Source: Nocardioides piscis
GTDB lineage: Bacteria; Actinomycetota; Actinomycetes; Propionibacteriales; Nocardioidaceae
DNA: 64,000 nucleotides
Assembly (NCBI RefSeq): GCF_011300215.1
Contig: NZ_CP049866.1
Span: forward strand, 310,001 to 374,000
Direction of reading: 5' to 3'
Shown: one piece after another, positions 7,960-17,598 of the stretch
How positions within the stretch are numbered: the stretch's first letter is position 1
How the letters are laid out: every line of letters begins with the position of its first letter
Notes under the pieces: generated by a model
Databases searched by the model: none
Told to the model about the DNA's origin: nothing
What the model saw: only the letters and a program-made list of their open reading frames with translations
Position numbers and translations under genes: made by a program

Positions 7960-8769
7960 CTACGACGTGGACGTCGACTCCGGGAACCACTCCTTGAGGA
8001 TCTCCTCGTAGCGACCGGACTCGTTGAGGTCGGCCAGGACGTTGTTGATGACGCGGAGCAGGTCGACGTCGCCGTCCTTCTTCACCGCCATGCCGTACTG
8101 CTCGCCCGTGTCGAACTCGGCGACCACCTGGAACCCCGGGTTGGCCTTGATGGCCTCCGCGACGATGTTGTTGTCGTAGATGCCCGCATCGACGGTGCTG
8201 CCGCTGACAGCCGAGTCGACGTCCTCCTTGGTGGAGAACTTGATGATCTGGGTGTTGGCCGGCGCATGGTCGGCGGCGTACACGGCACCGGTGGTGCCGT
8301 CCTGCACGGCCAGGCGGCCGCCCGCAAGGGCGGCGAGGTCAGTGGCCTGGCTGGTCTTGAGCGTCACCAGCACCTGCGTTGCGTTGAAGTAGGGGCTGGA
8401 GAAGTCGACGACCCGGGCGCGGTCACCATTGATCGACAGGGCAGCAGCTGCCACGTCGCAGCGGTCCTCGTTGAGGGCCTCCCCGGACTCGATCGACTCG
8501 AACTTCTCGTTCACGAACTTGGCCTCGAGGTCGAGCTCGGCTGCGACCTCGTTGACGAGGTCGACGTCGAAGCCGACGAGCTTGCCGTCCCGCTCGAACT
8601 CGAACGGCTCGTAGGGCAGCGACGTGCACACCGAGAGCACGCCGTCCTCGATCAAGGTCGGGTCGGGCTCACTGCTGCCCGCCGCCTGCTGGGTGCCGCA
8701 GGCGGCGAGGGCCAGCAGGGTCGCTCCGGCGACGGCTGCACGCGCCGTGGAGATGCCGCGCTTGGCCAT
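7960..8769 (-). CDS. Polar amino acid-type ABC transporter substrate-binding lipoprotein
   Basis: A 269-residue member of the family-3 extracellular solute-binding proteins (glutamate, glutamine, histidine type). It has a signal peptide with lipobox LALAAC (Cys24) and the typical start of the mature domain: LSVCTSLPYEPFEF, then GKLVGFDVDLVNEVAAEL, CDVAAAALSINGDRARVVDFSSPYF and the inter-domain strand GGRLAVQDGTTGAVYA. No permease or ATPase gene is adjacent. Instead it is the last gene of the conservon: its ATG shares a base with the stop of the GTPase gene (TGATG), so translation is coupled. A sensory role, presenting a ligand to the conservon kinase, is an inference; it could equally serve a distant transporter. 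Confidence 0.85.
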   Translation of the reverse strand: MAKRGISTARAAVAGATLLALAACGTQQAAGSSEPDPTLIEDGVLSVCTSLPYEPFEFERDGKLVGFDVDLVNEVAAELDLEAKFVNEKFESIESGEALNEDRCDVAAAALSINGDRARVVDFSSPYFNATQVLVTLKTSQATDLAALAGGRLAVQDGTTGAVYAADHAPANTQIIKFSTKEDVDSAVSGSTVDAGIYDNNIVAEAIKANPGFQVVAEFDTGEQYGMAVKKDGDVDLLRVINNVLADLNESGRYEEILKEWFPESTSTS

Positions 8770-9386
8770 CAGGAGGCTCCGGCGAGGTTGCGGGTGAGGT
8801 GCTCGAGGGCGTACTCGGTCACGCGGATCAGGGCGGCCTTGGCGGAGTCGCGGTCGCGGGCGTCGATCGAGATGATCGGCACCTCGGGCGGCAGCGCCAG
8901 AGCTTCCTTGACCTGGTCGAGGGTGTACTGCTCGATGCCCTCGAACTGGTTGACCGCCACGATGAAGGGCAGACCCTTGGCCTCGAAGTAGTCGAGCGGC
9001 GAGAACGAGTCGTCGAGCCTGGAGGTGTCGACGATGACGACGGCGCCGATGGCGCCGTGGCACAGGTCGTCCCACATGAACCAGAACCGCCGCTGTCCGG
9101 GAGTTCCGAACAGGTAGAGGATCAGGTCCTCACCCAGGGTGAGGCGTCCGAAGTCCATGGCCACCGTGGTGGTGTGCTTGCTGGGCACCGCGTCGAGGTT
9201 GTCGACGCCCTCGGACTCGTTGGTCACGAGTGCCTCGGTGCGCAGGGGCTGGATCTCGGAGACCGAACCGACCATGGTCGTCTTGCCGACACCAAAACCG
9301 CCGGCAATGACGATCTTGGTCGAGGCAGCCTTGCGCGACGGTGCCGAGTTCGGCTGCCGCTGTGGGCTAGTAGCTGCGGAGTCCAC
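8769..9386 (-). CDS. Conservon Ras-like GTPase (CvnD type)
   Basis: A 205-residue small GTPase of the ATP/GTP-binding family found as the fourth gene of actinobacterial conservons. The P-loop is GGFGVGKT (residues 29-36) and switch II is LFGTPGQRRFWF. The G4 position reads VNQFEG instead of NKxD, as is common in this family. In Streptomyces such proteins form a membrane-associated complex with the CvnA, B and C partners. It starts at GTG 9386, 20 bp inside the end of the DUF742 gene, and its stop overlaps the start of the binding-protein gene, so it is translationally coupled on both sides. Confidence 0.92.
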   Translation of the reverse strand: MDSAATSPQRQPNSAPSRKAASTKIVIAGGFGVGKTTMVGSVSEIQPLRTEALVTNESEGVDNLDAVPSKHTTTVAMDFGRLTLGEDLILYLFGTPGQRRFWFMWDDLCHGAIGAVVIVDTSRLDDSFSPLDYFEAKGLPFIVAVNQFEGIEQYTLDQVKEALALPPEVPIISIDARDRDSAKAALIRVTEYALEHLTRNLAGAS

Positions 9387-9735
9387 GGAGGGTCCTTTCG
9401 ATGAGCTCTATCCGCTCGTCCTTGGACGAGTTCTCAGTGATGGTTGCTTGCACGCGGATGAACCCATGCTCAACGAGGTCGCTGAGCAAGACGCGTACGA
9501 CGCCTATCGGCATTTTTACGAGGGCCGCGCACTCGGCGACAGAGCGTTTGTCGCACACTTCGAGCACCTGGAGTGCAGCAGCACTCACCTGTCCGACATC
9601 GCCGCCCTCGGTGCGCAGGGTCGCCTCCATCGGCAGGTCCACCGTTGAGTGGGTCCGCCCCGAGGTGATGGTGTACGGCCGCACGAAGCGAGGTCGGGCG
9701 ACCTCGTCCTCCGAGCCGTTCGAGTCTGGTGTCAC
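9367..9735 (-). CDS. DUF742 family protein (CvnC type)
   Basis: A 122-residue DUF742 protein, the third component of conservons. The N-terminus has RPRFVRPYTITSGRT, the usual entry to the domain, and the rest resembles a winged helix: VLEVCDKRSVAECAALVKMPIGVVRVLLSDLVEHGFI. It is expected to be a cytoplasmic adaptor rather than a DNA binder. It lies between the roadblock and GTPase genes, overlapping the GTPase start by 20 bp. Confidence 0.92.
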   Translation of the reverse strand: MTPDSNGSEDEVARPRFVRPYTITSGRTHSTVDLPMEATLRTEGGDVGQVSAAALQVLEVCDKRSVAECAALVKMPIGVVRVLLSDLVEHGFIRVQATITENSSKDERIELIERTLRGLRSY

Positions 9736-9758
9736 TTACGCTCCCGGAAAGACAGCTC

Positions 9759-10172
9759 CTAGGAGCTGACTCGCGCCTCTGCCTCGACCGTGCGACCGAC
9801 ACGCTCGACGAGGAGAGCCATCTCGTAGCCGACCTGACCGATGTCGGCGTCCTCCTCGGTGAGGACGGTGAGGTTGGAGCCGTCGCCCACGCTCATGAGC
9901 ATGAGGTAGCCGTGCTCCATCTCCACCACGGTCTGGAGCACTGCCCCACCGTCGAAGAGGCGGGCGGCGCCGACGGCAAGGCTCGCCAGACCGGAGGAGA
10001 CGGCCGCAACCTGCTCGGCGCGCTCACCGGGGATGCTCTGGCTCTCGGCCATGAGGAGGCCGTCGGCCGAGACCAGGATGGCGTGGGCTGCGTCGGTCAC
10101 CTCCTCGACGAAGCGAGACACCAGCCAGTTGAGGTTGTTGTCGGTGGCCGAGAGGCCCTGGGACTGAGTCAT
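9759..10172 (-). CDS. Roadblock/LC7 domain protein (CvnB type)
   Basis: A 137-residue roadblock/LC7 protein, probably a GTPase-activating or scaffolding partner of the Ras-like GTPase. The fold is visible as [30 protein letters not shown], then [14 protein letters not shown] and [23 protein letters not shown] 10172 is 16 bp from the end of the kinase gene, within the same minus-strand operon. It has no signal peptide or membrane segment. Confidence 0.92.
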   Translation of the reverse strand: MTQSQGLSATDNNLNWLVSRFVEEVTDAAHAILVSADGLLMAESQSIPGERAEQVAAVSSGLASLAVGAARLFDGGAVLQTVVEMEHGYLMLMSVGDGSNLTVLTEEDADIGQVGYEMALLVERVGRTVEAEARVSS

Positions 10173-10188
10173 GTTCAGATCTACTTTC

Positions 10189-13100
10189 TTACTGGTGGTC
10201 AGACACGGGGGTGGTGCGTCCACGGCGGACGCCCGCCTTGTGCGCTGAAAGTCGGGCACGGATGGCTTCGGGATCGCGACCGGCTGCACCGATCGGCTTG
10301 GTCACGCTTCCGGGCACGAGGCGAGCACCCGGCTGACGGACCGGCAGGCCGGCGTCGTTGGTTGGTTCATGCCGCGTCTCGAGGACATCAGCAGTCCGCT
10401 CCCACCCGGCCTCCACCTCGGTCGAGGCCCAGGTCCGGGCCTCTTCGTCGGTGGTGAGCCACGAGGAGCGGGGCAGACCGTCGTCCGCACCGGCGGACGT
10501 GACCGCCGGAGCCGGCTGCTCCGTGGTCGCAGTCGGCTCCGAGCTGATCGCAGCGTGGGCCGCGACCGGCTCGTCGACCGATGAGCCAACGGTAGCCGCA
10601 ACCGGGGTCCCGTTGGGGGAACTTTCAATCATCGGGTCGGACAACGGGTCACCGGCGGTGCCGCGGTCGCGTCCACCACCGTCGAGGATCTCGGCGTGAT
10701 CGACCTCGTCGTAGTCGGGGATGGGCAGGCGACCACGCTGCGGGCGGATCTTGGCCATCAGCGCCGAGATGTTGGAGGCAGCGTCCTCGACGTCGATCTG
10801 TCCGTACGTCGTCGCGTCGGGGTCGTCGGTGGTCGCGGCCGAGGCCTCGTCCTGCTCGACGGTTGCCTGGGCGGGCTCGGGCTCGGGCTCGGGCTCCGGC
10901 TCCGGCTCAGGCTCCGGCTCCGGCTCGGGCTCGGGCTCGACCGCGACTGGCTCGAAGGTCTCCGGAAGCTCCGCAGCCTGCTCCAGGTCCTGCGGCTCGG
11001 CAGGCTCCTCGGCGGGTTCGGCGGGTTCGTCAGCGGCCGTGGCGTCGGGGACGGGGGTCAGGTCGCGCTTGGACCGCAGGGAGATGCCGCTGGTGGGGCG
11101 CTTGCCCCACACGGAAGGCTTCTCCTCCTCCTCGCCATCGGCCGTCGGGATGGCGACCCCAGCGGCCGAGAGGCTCGGCAGGGTTGCCCCGCGCTGTCGG
11201 GTCGGCAGGCCACCCGGCGCCGAGATGCTCTGGACGCCGAGGCCCAACGGGTCGGACTTGTCGACTCCGGAGTCGTCGTCGCTGGCCGCCGGCTGCTCCG
11301 GCTCGGGCTCGGGCTCGGGCTCAGCTTCGGGCTCGAACTGCTCGGGCTCGAACTGCTCGGGCTCGGTCTGCTCGGGCTCGGGCTGGAACTGCTCGGCCTC
11401 GAACTGCTCGGGCTGCTCGACCTCGACCGTCTCCGGCGTGAGGTCGACGGGCGCGGCCTGGGCCGGCTCGTCGACCGGGGCGCTGAGGGGGACCTCGGGC
11501 TCGGCGTCGACCACCGGGGCGAGGTGTGCCCGCTCCGGGAGGATCGAGTTCGGCACCAGGACGTAGGCAGTCATGCCGTCGCCCCGGTTGGCCTTCAGGG
11601 TCACCTTGATGCCGTGGCGCTGCGCGAGGCGGCTGACCACGAACAGGCCCATGCGTCGGGCTGTGTCGGGCGTGACCTCGACACCGCTGCGGAGGTTCTC
11701 ATTGATCTGCTCGAGCTCGGCGGGCGGGATGCCGAGACCGGAGTCGGCAACGGTGATCGTGACGCCGGCGTCGCCCTCCGATGCGCCGAGCGTGACCAGG
11801 GTGTGCGGTGAGGAATAGGCCAGTGAGTTGTCGACCAGCTCGGTGACGAGGTGGACCAGGTCGCCTGCGGCGGACTCGTCGACCTGCACGCCCAGCTGGG
11901 ACTCGACGCGCACGCGCTGGTATTCGGTGACGCCCGCTGTCGCTGCCTGCAGCGTCTCGCCGACCGACACCTGCTCCCAGCCGGCCGCACGAGAGGGCGC
12001 GTCGGCGAGGATGAGGAGCGAGTCAGCGGTGCGCCGCATGCGCGAGGCGAGGTGGTCGAGCCGGAAGAGGTTCTCCAGACGCTTCGGGTCTTCCTCGTCG
12101 CGCTCCAGTGCCTCGATCAGGTTGAGCTGCTGGTTGATCAGCGTGGTGTTGCGGCGCGAGAGCGTCACGAACATCTCGCCGACCTGCGTACGCAGCTCGG
12201 CCTCTCCCGAGGCGAGCGTCACGGCCTGCTGGTGGAGGTCGTCCACTGCGCGGGCGAGCTGACCGACCTCTTCCTCGGTGGTGACGTCGATGCGGCGGAT
12301 GGGCGCTGGCCTGGCACCACTGCGGATGCGGTCGACCGCGGCCGGGAGGTCGGAGTTGGCGACCCGGAGCGCGCCCTCGCGGACCCGACGGATCGGGCCG
12401 ACCAGGGTGCGGGAGACCGTGACGGCGAGCAGGATGGCGGCGATCAGTGCGAGCAGCGTCAGCAGGGCGTTGAGGATCGCGCTGTTGCGAGCCTCGGACG
12501 CGGTGTCGGCGAGCTGGTCGTTGACACCCTGGATCAGCAGGCCCTGGAGCCGGTTGTAGGGGTCGAAGTCGTCGTTGCTCGCATCGATGGTCTCGCCGGT
12601 GCTGAGCGCGTCGCTTCGCTGACCGTTGTTGGAGCGCAGCTCGGCGACGGACTCGTTGCCCTTCTCGCCGACCTGTCCGGCCAGACGGTCGAGGGCGGCG
12701 CTCTCGGCGCCGATCTCGGAATAGAGGGCGAGGTCGCCGGAGCGCGAGCGGGCCTGGGCCTCGTTGGCCGTCAGGGCCTGCTGCATGGCCAGGGCGAAGC
12801 GACCACCGAGCGCCTGCGAGAGCTGCTCGAGGCGCGGCTCGGGAGTGATCTGCTCGTTGATGATCGTCGTGATCAGCTCGGTGACACCAGACTGCATCTG
12901 GCGCAGCTGGGCGATCCAGGTGCTGGCGCTGACCCGGTCGCTCGACCCCTCGCGGAGCGCACGACTCAGGTCGAGGATGACAGCGACCTGCTCGGACTGC
13001 CCGGGGGTCAGCTCGGCTTCGGAACGAGTGTCCTCGAGCTCCTCACCGGCCGCCTTGATCTCCACCAGGGCATCGTCGAGGTCGTTCTGGCTGGTGCCGG

Positions 13101-13356
13101 TGGACGACTGGGCCGCCACCATGCCTTCCTCGGCTGCGGTCAGGTACTTGATCGCCGGCTCGAGAATGGTGACCTGCTTGGAGCTGGCCGAAGCGTTGGC
13201 TGACTTCTCAAGGTCGTTGGTGACTCGCAGGCCACCGAACACAGCTGCCAGCAGCAGCGGGACCGCGAGCGCGAGCGCAACCTTTCGTCGCAGCGGCCAT
13301 CCTTCGATGGCCAGACGGGAGTCGCGCCCCTTGGCGGACGGGCTCTGGTCGCTCAT
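10189..13356 (-). CDS. Nitrate/nitrite-sensor-like histidine kinase of a conservon (CvnA type)
   Basis: A 1,055-residue sensor kinase. A transmembrane helix is at about 28-48, an extracytoplasmic helical NIT-like sensor domain at about 50-310, and a second helix at about 315-335. HAMP follows (about 336-405), then a dimerisation/phosphoacceptor segment containing [13 protein letters not shown] and a HATPase domain ([40 protein letters not shown]). The last 400 residues are disordered and acidic, with long Glu-Pro repeats. This layout is typical of CvnA, and the B, C and D partners follow in order. The extracellular NIT-like domain suggests a small-molecule ligand, not necessarily nitrate. ATG 13356 follows GGGG by five bases. 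Confidence 0.93.
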   Translation of the reverse strand: MSDQSPSAKGRDSRLAIEGWPLRRKVALALAVPLLLAAVFGGLRVTNDLEKSANASASSKQVTILEPAIKYLTAAEEGMVAAQSSTGTSQNDLDDALVEIKAAGEELEDTRSEAELTPGQSEQVAVILDLSRALREGSSDRVSASTWIAQLRQMQSGVTELITTIINEQITPEPRLEQLSQALGGRFALAMQQALTANEAQARSRSGDLALYSEIGAESAALDRLAGQVGEKGNESVAELRSNNGQRSDALSTGETIDASNDDFDPYNRLQGLLIQGVNDQLADTASEARNSAILNALLTLLALIAAILLAVTVSRTLVGPIRRVREGALRVANSDLPAAVDRIRSGARPAPIRRIDVTTEEEVGQLARAVDDLHQQAVTLASGEAELRTQVGEMFVTLSRRNTTLINQQLNLIEALERDEEDPKRLENLFRLDHLASRMRRTADSLLILADAPSRAAGWEQVSVGETLQAATAGVTEYQRVRVESQLGVQVDESAAGDLVHLVTELVDNSLAYSSPHTLVTLGASEGDAGVTITVADSGLGIPPAELEQINENLRSGVEVTPDTARRMGLFVVSRLAQRHGIKVTLKANRGDGMTAYVLVPNSILPERAHLAPVVDAEPEVPLSAPVDEPAQAAPVDLTPETVEVEQPEQFEAEQFQPEPEQTEPEQFEPEQFEPEAEPEPEPEPEQPAASDDDSGVDKSDPLGLGVQSISAPGGLPTRQRGATLPSLSAAGVAIPTADGEEEEKPSVWGKRPTSGISLRSKRDLTPVPDATAADEPAEPAEEPAEPQDLEQAAELPETFEPVAVEPEPEPEPEPEPEPEPEPEPEPAQATVEQDEASAATTDDPDATTYGQIDVEDAASNISALMAKIRPQRGRLPIPDYDEVDHAEILDGGGRDRGTAGDPLSDPMIESSPNGTPVAATVGSSVDEPVAAHAAISSEPTATTEQPAPAVTSAGADDGLPRSSWLTTDEEARTWASTEVEAGWERTADVLETRHEPTNDAGLPVRQPGARLVPGSVTKPIGAAGRDPEAIRARLSAHKAGVRRGRTTPVSDHQ

Positions 13357-13381
13357 GTGAACCCCATGACTTTCTCCTCGC

Positions 13382-13416
13382 GCCGCCCGGGAGAGGCGGC
13401 TCGCCCAGTACTGGGC
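13382..13416 (-). promoter_or_regulatory. Palindrome and hairpin upstream of the conservon operon
   Basis: A hairpin GCCGCC-(7 nt)-GGCGGC at 13382-13400 is directly followed by the perfect 14-bp palindrome GCCCAGTACTGGGC at 13403-13416. Both lie 26-60 bases upstream of the kinase start, so they are in the leader or promoter of the operon. The palindrome has the form of a dimeric operator; no known regulator is matched. Confidence 0.5.
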
Positions 13417-13537
13417 CAAACTCAAGATAGAGACTTGCGAGCCTCAAGGTGCGGGATTTGGAGAACTGGTCCCGGCGAGTTGGGGCTAGGACGGTCGGAG
13501 GAGCCCATTTGTGGGGCACTTCCCCGATCGGGGGACG

Positions 13538-13969
13538 TCAACCAAGCTTCCAGGTCCCGGGCGCGCCCTTGCCCATGACACCGTCGCGGATCAGGCTCTG
13601 CCGGGCCCGGCGGGCGGCATAGCGCCAGCGCAGCTCGCCCTCGGGCGTCAGCTGACGGTCGCCGTCGAGCAGGTCGTCGCCCAGTCGAGCCTCGAGGGCG
13701 TCGAAGAGGTCGGGCGCGTCGAGCTCACCCCCAGCGTGCTGGAGGACACCCACGATGTGCGGGGCGAGCTCCTCGGGCGAGGTCCACTTCCGGGGGGCTC
13801 GCCGCGTGGGAGCAGCCGGCGCAGCGGGCGTCCGGGCGACCCTGGGCTTGACCGTCCTGGGCGCCCTGGCGGCCTTGGGGGCGGCCGGCTGCGGTGGGGG
13901 CGGCGCAGGCATCCCGTGGACGCACGTCGACAGCGGCAGGTCACACAGGTCGCAGTAATCCTCAGGCAT
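13538..13969 (-). CDS. Hypothetical protein with Cys-rich N-terminus and winged-helix-like C-terminus
   Basis: A 143-residue protein. The first 20 residues contain YCDLCDLPLSTCVHG, a possible zinc ligand set of three Cys and one His. A Pro/Ala/Arg-rich linker (about 20-62) leads to a C-terminal domain with WTSPEELAPHIVGVLQHAGG and RWRYAARRARQSLIRDGVM, resembling the helix-turn-helix extension found with restriction-like or Mrr-type proteins. Function unknown. Start at ATG 13969, where the Cys motif begins. Confidence 0.65.
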   Translation of the reverse strand: MPEDYCDLCDLPLSTCVHGMPAPPPPQPAAPKAARAPRTVKPRVARTPAAPAAPTRRAPRKWTSPEELAPHIVGVLQHAGGELDAPDLFDALEARLGDDLLDGDRQLTPEGELRWRYAARRARQSLIRDGVMGKGAPGTWKLG

Positions 13970-14011
13970 CAGCCGCAACGCTAGCCCACGACGCATCTGG
14001 CGGACATGGGG

Positions 14012-15868
14012 TCAGCGGATCCGGACCACGACCCACTTGCTGTATGCCGACGTCCCCGCCTCGCTCCGGGCCGCGACCCGGACCCGGTGGCGCCCACGCA
14101 ACATGTGCTTGAACACCGACTTCTTGACGACGCCGACGACCCGGTCCCGGCCTCGCTTGAAGTCGATGACGTAGCCCTTGACGGCGCTGCCGTTGGACGT
14201 GGCCGGCAGCCACGTCAGGACCAGCCTGGTGCGCCGTACCTTGGCCCTCGGAGCCGCCATCCGGCTCGGCCGCGAGCCGACCTGCACCTCACCGACGAAC
14301 GGCGCAGTGGTCGCGCTCGTCGTCGGGGACGGCGTCGGGGCCACCGTCGGGGTGGGGGTCGGGGAGGTCGGTTCGGTCGTGGTGGGCTCCGTGGTCGACG
14401 TGGGGTCGACGGTCGGGGGCTGCGTCGTCGGCGGGGTCAGGGACGCGGTCAGGCCGATGGCATAGCTGCCGACGGAGGCGTAGTCGCTGTAGCGGCCGGC
14501 CGTCTTCGGGTCACCGGTGCCGACACCGTCCACGACGGCGACATAGGACCCTGGGGGCAGCGTGCCGGACCAGGTGGCGGAGAGACCGGTGCGCCCGTCA
14601 CTGCTGACCATCGGATCGACGGTGGCGACCGTTGCTCCGAGGGCGTCGAGGATGGTCAGCCCGACGTCGAGGTTCGGGAGCCAGGAGGTGTGGGTGACGC
14701 TGACGGTCGTCGCACCGCTGGCGGTGAAGGAGAAGCGGTCGACGTCGGTCCGCCGGGCGATCCGGCCCGCCACCGAGGTGCCCACCGCCAGGTTCGTGCC
14801 GCCGACGGCTCCGGGGTGGTCGTCGAGGATGTAGGGCGCCTTGGCGGCGATCAGGGCCAGGTCGTCCTGGGTGGCGTTGTTGGCGTCGGGATAGCTCCCG
14901 TCCGACCACTGCGAGACCCGACGGAGTGCGCCGCCGCCCATGAGCGGGATCCAGGCCTCTGCTCCTGCGTAGTAGCCGGAGCTGCTCGTGCCGTGGTGCC
15001 TGAGGTTGAAGTTGTGGCCGACCTCGTGGGACGCGGTGAGGGCGTCGTAGGTGTCGTGCCCGGAGCCGAAGACCCACGCCGGCTGCATGTATTCGCTGTC
15101 GTCGACGCGGTCGAAGGTGCCCAGCATGGCCACGCCGGCGCAGCCGCACGCGCCGGCGATGGGACCGCCCTGCGTCATCACCACCCGCGAGCCGTACTGG
15201 GTGTCGGCCAGGGTCGAACGCTTGATGCCGGCCGTCCCGGGGTCCTTGGTGGTCACGTTGACGTCGAACGGGGCGTAGTCCTCAGCGACGGCCGCCCACA
15301 CGTTCTGGATGTGCCGCAGCTCCAGCTCACTGAAGTCCGTGCTCACGGTGGCGTCCAGCGAGAAGGGGGCGGCGACGATCGTGGCGCCATACTTCGGGTT
15401 CGTGTTCCAGTAGGAGTTCGTCACGGTCTGGCCGTTGAAGTCGAGATAGATCACGCGCCCGGCCGAGGGCCGCGACTCGAGGCCGAACGTCTGGTCCAGC
15501 GGCGCGAGCTGCTGGGGCGCGTCGGTCGCCTCGACCTCGGGCAGGGGCTCGACGAAGTGGATCTCGCCGCAACCGCCGACCCATGCGGTCGGGTCTGCGG
15601 CCAGCTCGACGAGGTCGACGGACCGGCCCGAGCTGCGCAGCGCCGCGTTCTCGAGCCGGGCGAGCAGGGGCGCGTCCTTGCCGACCTGCTTGACCAGGGC
15701 CGCGACCTTCGTGGGCCGCTCGAGCATCGGCGACGAGCACGCGGAGGTGCTTGGCCCAGCCGCTACGGCGTGGGTGGCGACTGCCGCTCCCGGGATCGCC
15801 AAAGCGCTCGCGATGAGTGCCGCGCTGACGGAGAAGCCTCCGAGACGCGGCCGTAGGGCAGCAGGCAC
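14012..15868 (-). CDS. Secreted zinc metalloprotease with fibronectin type III-like C-terminus
   Basis: A 618-residue exported protease. After a signal peptide (about 1-37) comes a catalytic domain with the zinc motif HEVGHNFNLRH at 281-291, the extended HExxHxxxxxH pattern of metzincins; the Glu is the general base. A bacterial pre-peptidase-like beta domain follows (about 355-480, VDRFSFTASGATTVSV). Next is a Thr/Pro-rich linker (about 480-530) and a C-terminal fibronectin type III-like domain (LTWLPATSNGSAVKGYVIDF). Multiple Cys near the active site (GACGCAG) probably form disulfides. The start is GTG 15868. It likely acts outside the cell; substrate unknown. Confidence 0.85.
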   Translation of the reverse strand: MPAALRPRLGGFSVSAALIASALAIPGAAVATHAVAAGPSTSACSSPMLERPTKVAALVKQVGKDAPLLARLENAALRSSGRSVDLVELAADPTAWVGGCGEIHFVEPLPEVEATDAPQQLAPLDQTFGLESRPSAGRVIYLDFNGQTVTNSYWNTNPKYGATIVAAPFSLDATVSTDFSELELRHIQNVWAAVAEDYAPFDVNVTTKDPGTAGIKRSTLADTQYGSRVVMTQGGPIAGACGCAGVAMLGTFDRVDDSEYMQPAWVFGSGHDTYDALTASHEVGHNFNLRHHGTSSSGYYAGAEAWIPLMGGGALRRVSQWSDGSYPDANNATQDDLALIAAKAPYILDDHPGAVGGTNLAVGTSVAGRIARRTDVDRFSFTASGATTVSVTHTSWLPNLDVGLTILDALGATVATVDPMVSSDGRTGLSATWSGTLPPGSYVAVVDGVGTGDPKTAGRYSDYASVGSYAIGLTASLTPPTTQPPTVDPTSTTEPTTTEPTSPTPTPTVAPTPSPTTSATTAPFVGEVQVGSRPSRMAAPRAKVRRTRLVLTWLPATSNGSAVKGYVIDFKRGRDRVVGVVKKSVFKHMLRGRHRVRVAARSEAGTSAYSKWVVVRIR

Positions 15869-16009
15869 GCGCCCGAACCTAGGGAGAGCAGCGTGCCGAG
15901 CGCCTCAAATTCGACAGATCTCATCCGAAGCGACTAGCCGAAGTCAAGAGCGAACCACCCGTTCGGGTCATGCGCCGCGCTCATCGGGTGTTGTAGCGCG
16001 ACCGGTCGC

Positions 16010-16231
16010 TCAGAGCTGCTGGAGCTTGCGGTAGGGGCTGGGGATCCGAACCGTGCGGGATCCGAAGTCCACTGCCACCGCGTGGGTCTCGACACCGACC
16101 ACGCGTCCGACGCCGTAGAGGTCGTGGCAGACCTTGTCGTCCACTGCATACACCTCGATCACCAGCTCGGGCTCGGGCTGGAACGGGCTGCTGGCGAGGT
16201 GCTTGCGCTTGTTGCCGGGTGAGGTAGCCAT
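16010..16231 (-). CDS. Small conserved beta-barrel protein of unknown function
   Basis: A 73-residue protein with a charged N-terminal tail (TSPGNKRKHLASS) and a compact core VDDKVCHDLYGVGRVVGVETHAVAVDFGSRTVRIPSP, which resembles the small SH3/KOW-like barrels found widely in actinobacteria. It may bind nucleic acid or protein, but this is inferred from fold-like features only. It starts at ATG 16231 and diverges from the flavoprotein gene. Confidence 0.75.
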   Translation of the reverse strand: MATSPGNKRKHLASSPFQPEPELVIEVYAVDDKVCHDLYGVGRVVGVETHAVAVDFGSRTVRIPSPYRKLQQL

Positions 16232-16388
16232 TTGACCCAGTATCCCCCCGATGGGTGAGAGGGCGAACTTACGGCGAACTTCGCACCACAAAGAGCACCT
16301 CTGTGGGTGTCTCGTGGACTTCACGGCCTGTTCCCGGGTGGCGACTACGGTCGACGGATCAGCTCGACCAGGACACCGAGGAGGAGCA

Positions 16389-17564
16389 GTGGAGCAGCAC
16401 GAGATCCTGATCGTGGGCGGCGGCAACGCGGGGATCTCGCTCGCCGCCCGGCTCCTGCGAGACGGAGCCCACGACGTGGCCGTGGTCGAGTCGGAGCCCG
16501 TTCACCGCTACCGCCCGCTGCTGAACTACGTCGGCGTCGGCGAGGCGACGATGGGCTCGTTGGAGAAGCCGGCCGCCGACGTCGTCCCCGAGGGGTGTAC
16601 GGCGATCGCGGACCGCGTCGTGGCCGTCGACGTCTCCGGTCCCCGCGTCCTCACCGCCGAGGGGCGTCGCATCCAGGCCACCACCCTGGTGCTCTGCCCG
16701 GGACTCGAGGAGGACTGGGACGACACCCCGGGACTCGTCGAGTCCCAGGCCGCAGGCTGGGGTGGCTCGACGTTCGTGGTGGAGTCAGCCCCGCGCGTGT
16801 GGCCCGCACTTCGCGACCTGCAGCAGGGACGGGTGGTGTTCACCGTGCCGCCCGAACCGGCTCCTTGTGCTGCCACCGCCCTCAAGCCGCTGTTCATGGC
16901 GTGCGACCACTGGCGTCGATCAGGCGTCCTCGAGCGCATCGAGGTCTGGTTGGCGCTCCCCACGGCGACACCGCTCGGCATACCTCGTGCCGATGAGCTG
17001 GTCGAAGAGGCGCTGAGGTCCTACGGGGTCAACGTCATCCGGGAGGCCCGGGTGGTCGGTCTCGGGGACCGGACTATCCGGCTCGCGACACCCGGAGGTG
17101 AGCGAGAGCTGGACGAGCTGTCCTTTGCCCATGTGGTCCCCCACTACCGGGCGCCGGGGTGGATCGCCGACAGCGACCTGGCAGGCGACACGCCCGGTGG
17201 CCTGGTGGACGTCGACCCGCTCACCCTGCGCCATCGCAGGTTCCCTGCGATCTGGTCGCTGGGCGACGTCGCTGACGTCGCCACCCGACCGTCCGGTGGC
17301 GCGTTGCGCAAGCAGGTCGACGTCCTCGCCCACAACCTGCGCGCCGCCGACGACGCCTCCATGCAGCACTACGACGGCTACACGGTCATGCCGATCACCC
17401 TCAGCCGCCGTCGTCTCATGCTCGTCGAGGTCGACCGCGAGGGGCGTTCGCAGCCCTCGGTCCCGTTCCCCGACCTGGTCAGGCCCAGGTGGTCGACGTG
17501 GCGGGTGGACCGCTACGTGCTGCCGTGGGTCTACTTCCGACGCATCCTGCGCGGCAAGGTCTGA
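16389..17564 (+). CDS. FAD-dependent pyridine nucleotide-disulfide oxidoreductase family protein (sulfide:quinone reductase-like)
   Basis: A 391-residue flavoprotein. The N-terminal dinucleotide fold ILIVGGGNAGISLAARLL (about residues 5-22) binds FAD, and YRPLLNYVGVGEA resembles the entry to the sulfide:quinone reductase fold. The middle FTVPPEPAPCAATALKPLFMACDHWRRSGV matches the region around the substrate Cys of that family. AIWSLGDVADVATRPSGGALRKQ is the second FAD contact. It probably passes electrons to quinone at the membrane, but sulfide as the substrate is uncertain because not all redox Cys positions can be confirmed. GTG 16389 is preceded by AGGAGG at a good distance. Confidence 0.75.
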   Translation: MEQHEILIVGGGNAGISLAARLLRDGAHDVAVVESEPVHRYRPLLNYVGVGEATMGSLEKPAADVVPEGCTAIADRVVAVDVSGPRVLTAEGRRIQATTLVLCPGLEEDWDDTPGLVESQAAGWGGSTFVVESAPRVWPALRDLQQGRVVFTVPPEPAPCAATALKPLFMACDHWRRSGVLERIEVWLALPTATPLGIPRADELVEEALRSYGVNVIREARVVGLGDRTIRLATPGGERELDELSFAHVVPHYRAPGWIADSDLAGDTPGGLVDVDPLTLRHRRFPAIWSLGDVADVATRPSGGALRKQVDVLAHNLRAADDASMQHYDGYTVMPITLSRRRLMLVEVDREGRSQPSVPFPDLVRPRWSTWRVDRYVLPWVYFRRILRGKV

Positions 17565-17598
17565 CCCGCTGCCGAGCCGGAGTGGCACAGTGGCAGGC

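Noticed and set aside
10696..11811. Plus-strand Gly/Leu-rich and Ser/Gly-rich readings antisense to the conservon kinase
   Set aside because: They mirror the Glu-Pro repeat coding DNA of the kinase and have low-complexity composition.
14006..15856. 616-residue plus-strand frame antisense to the metalloprotease
   Set aside because: Gly/Arg/Val-rich shadow of the protease; the minus strand has a signal peptide, zinc motif and known domains.
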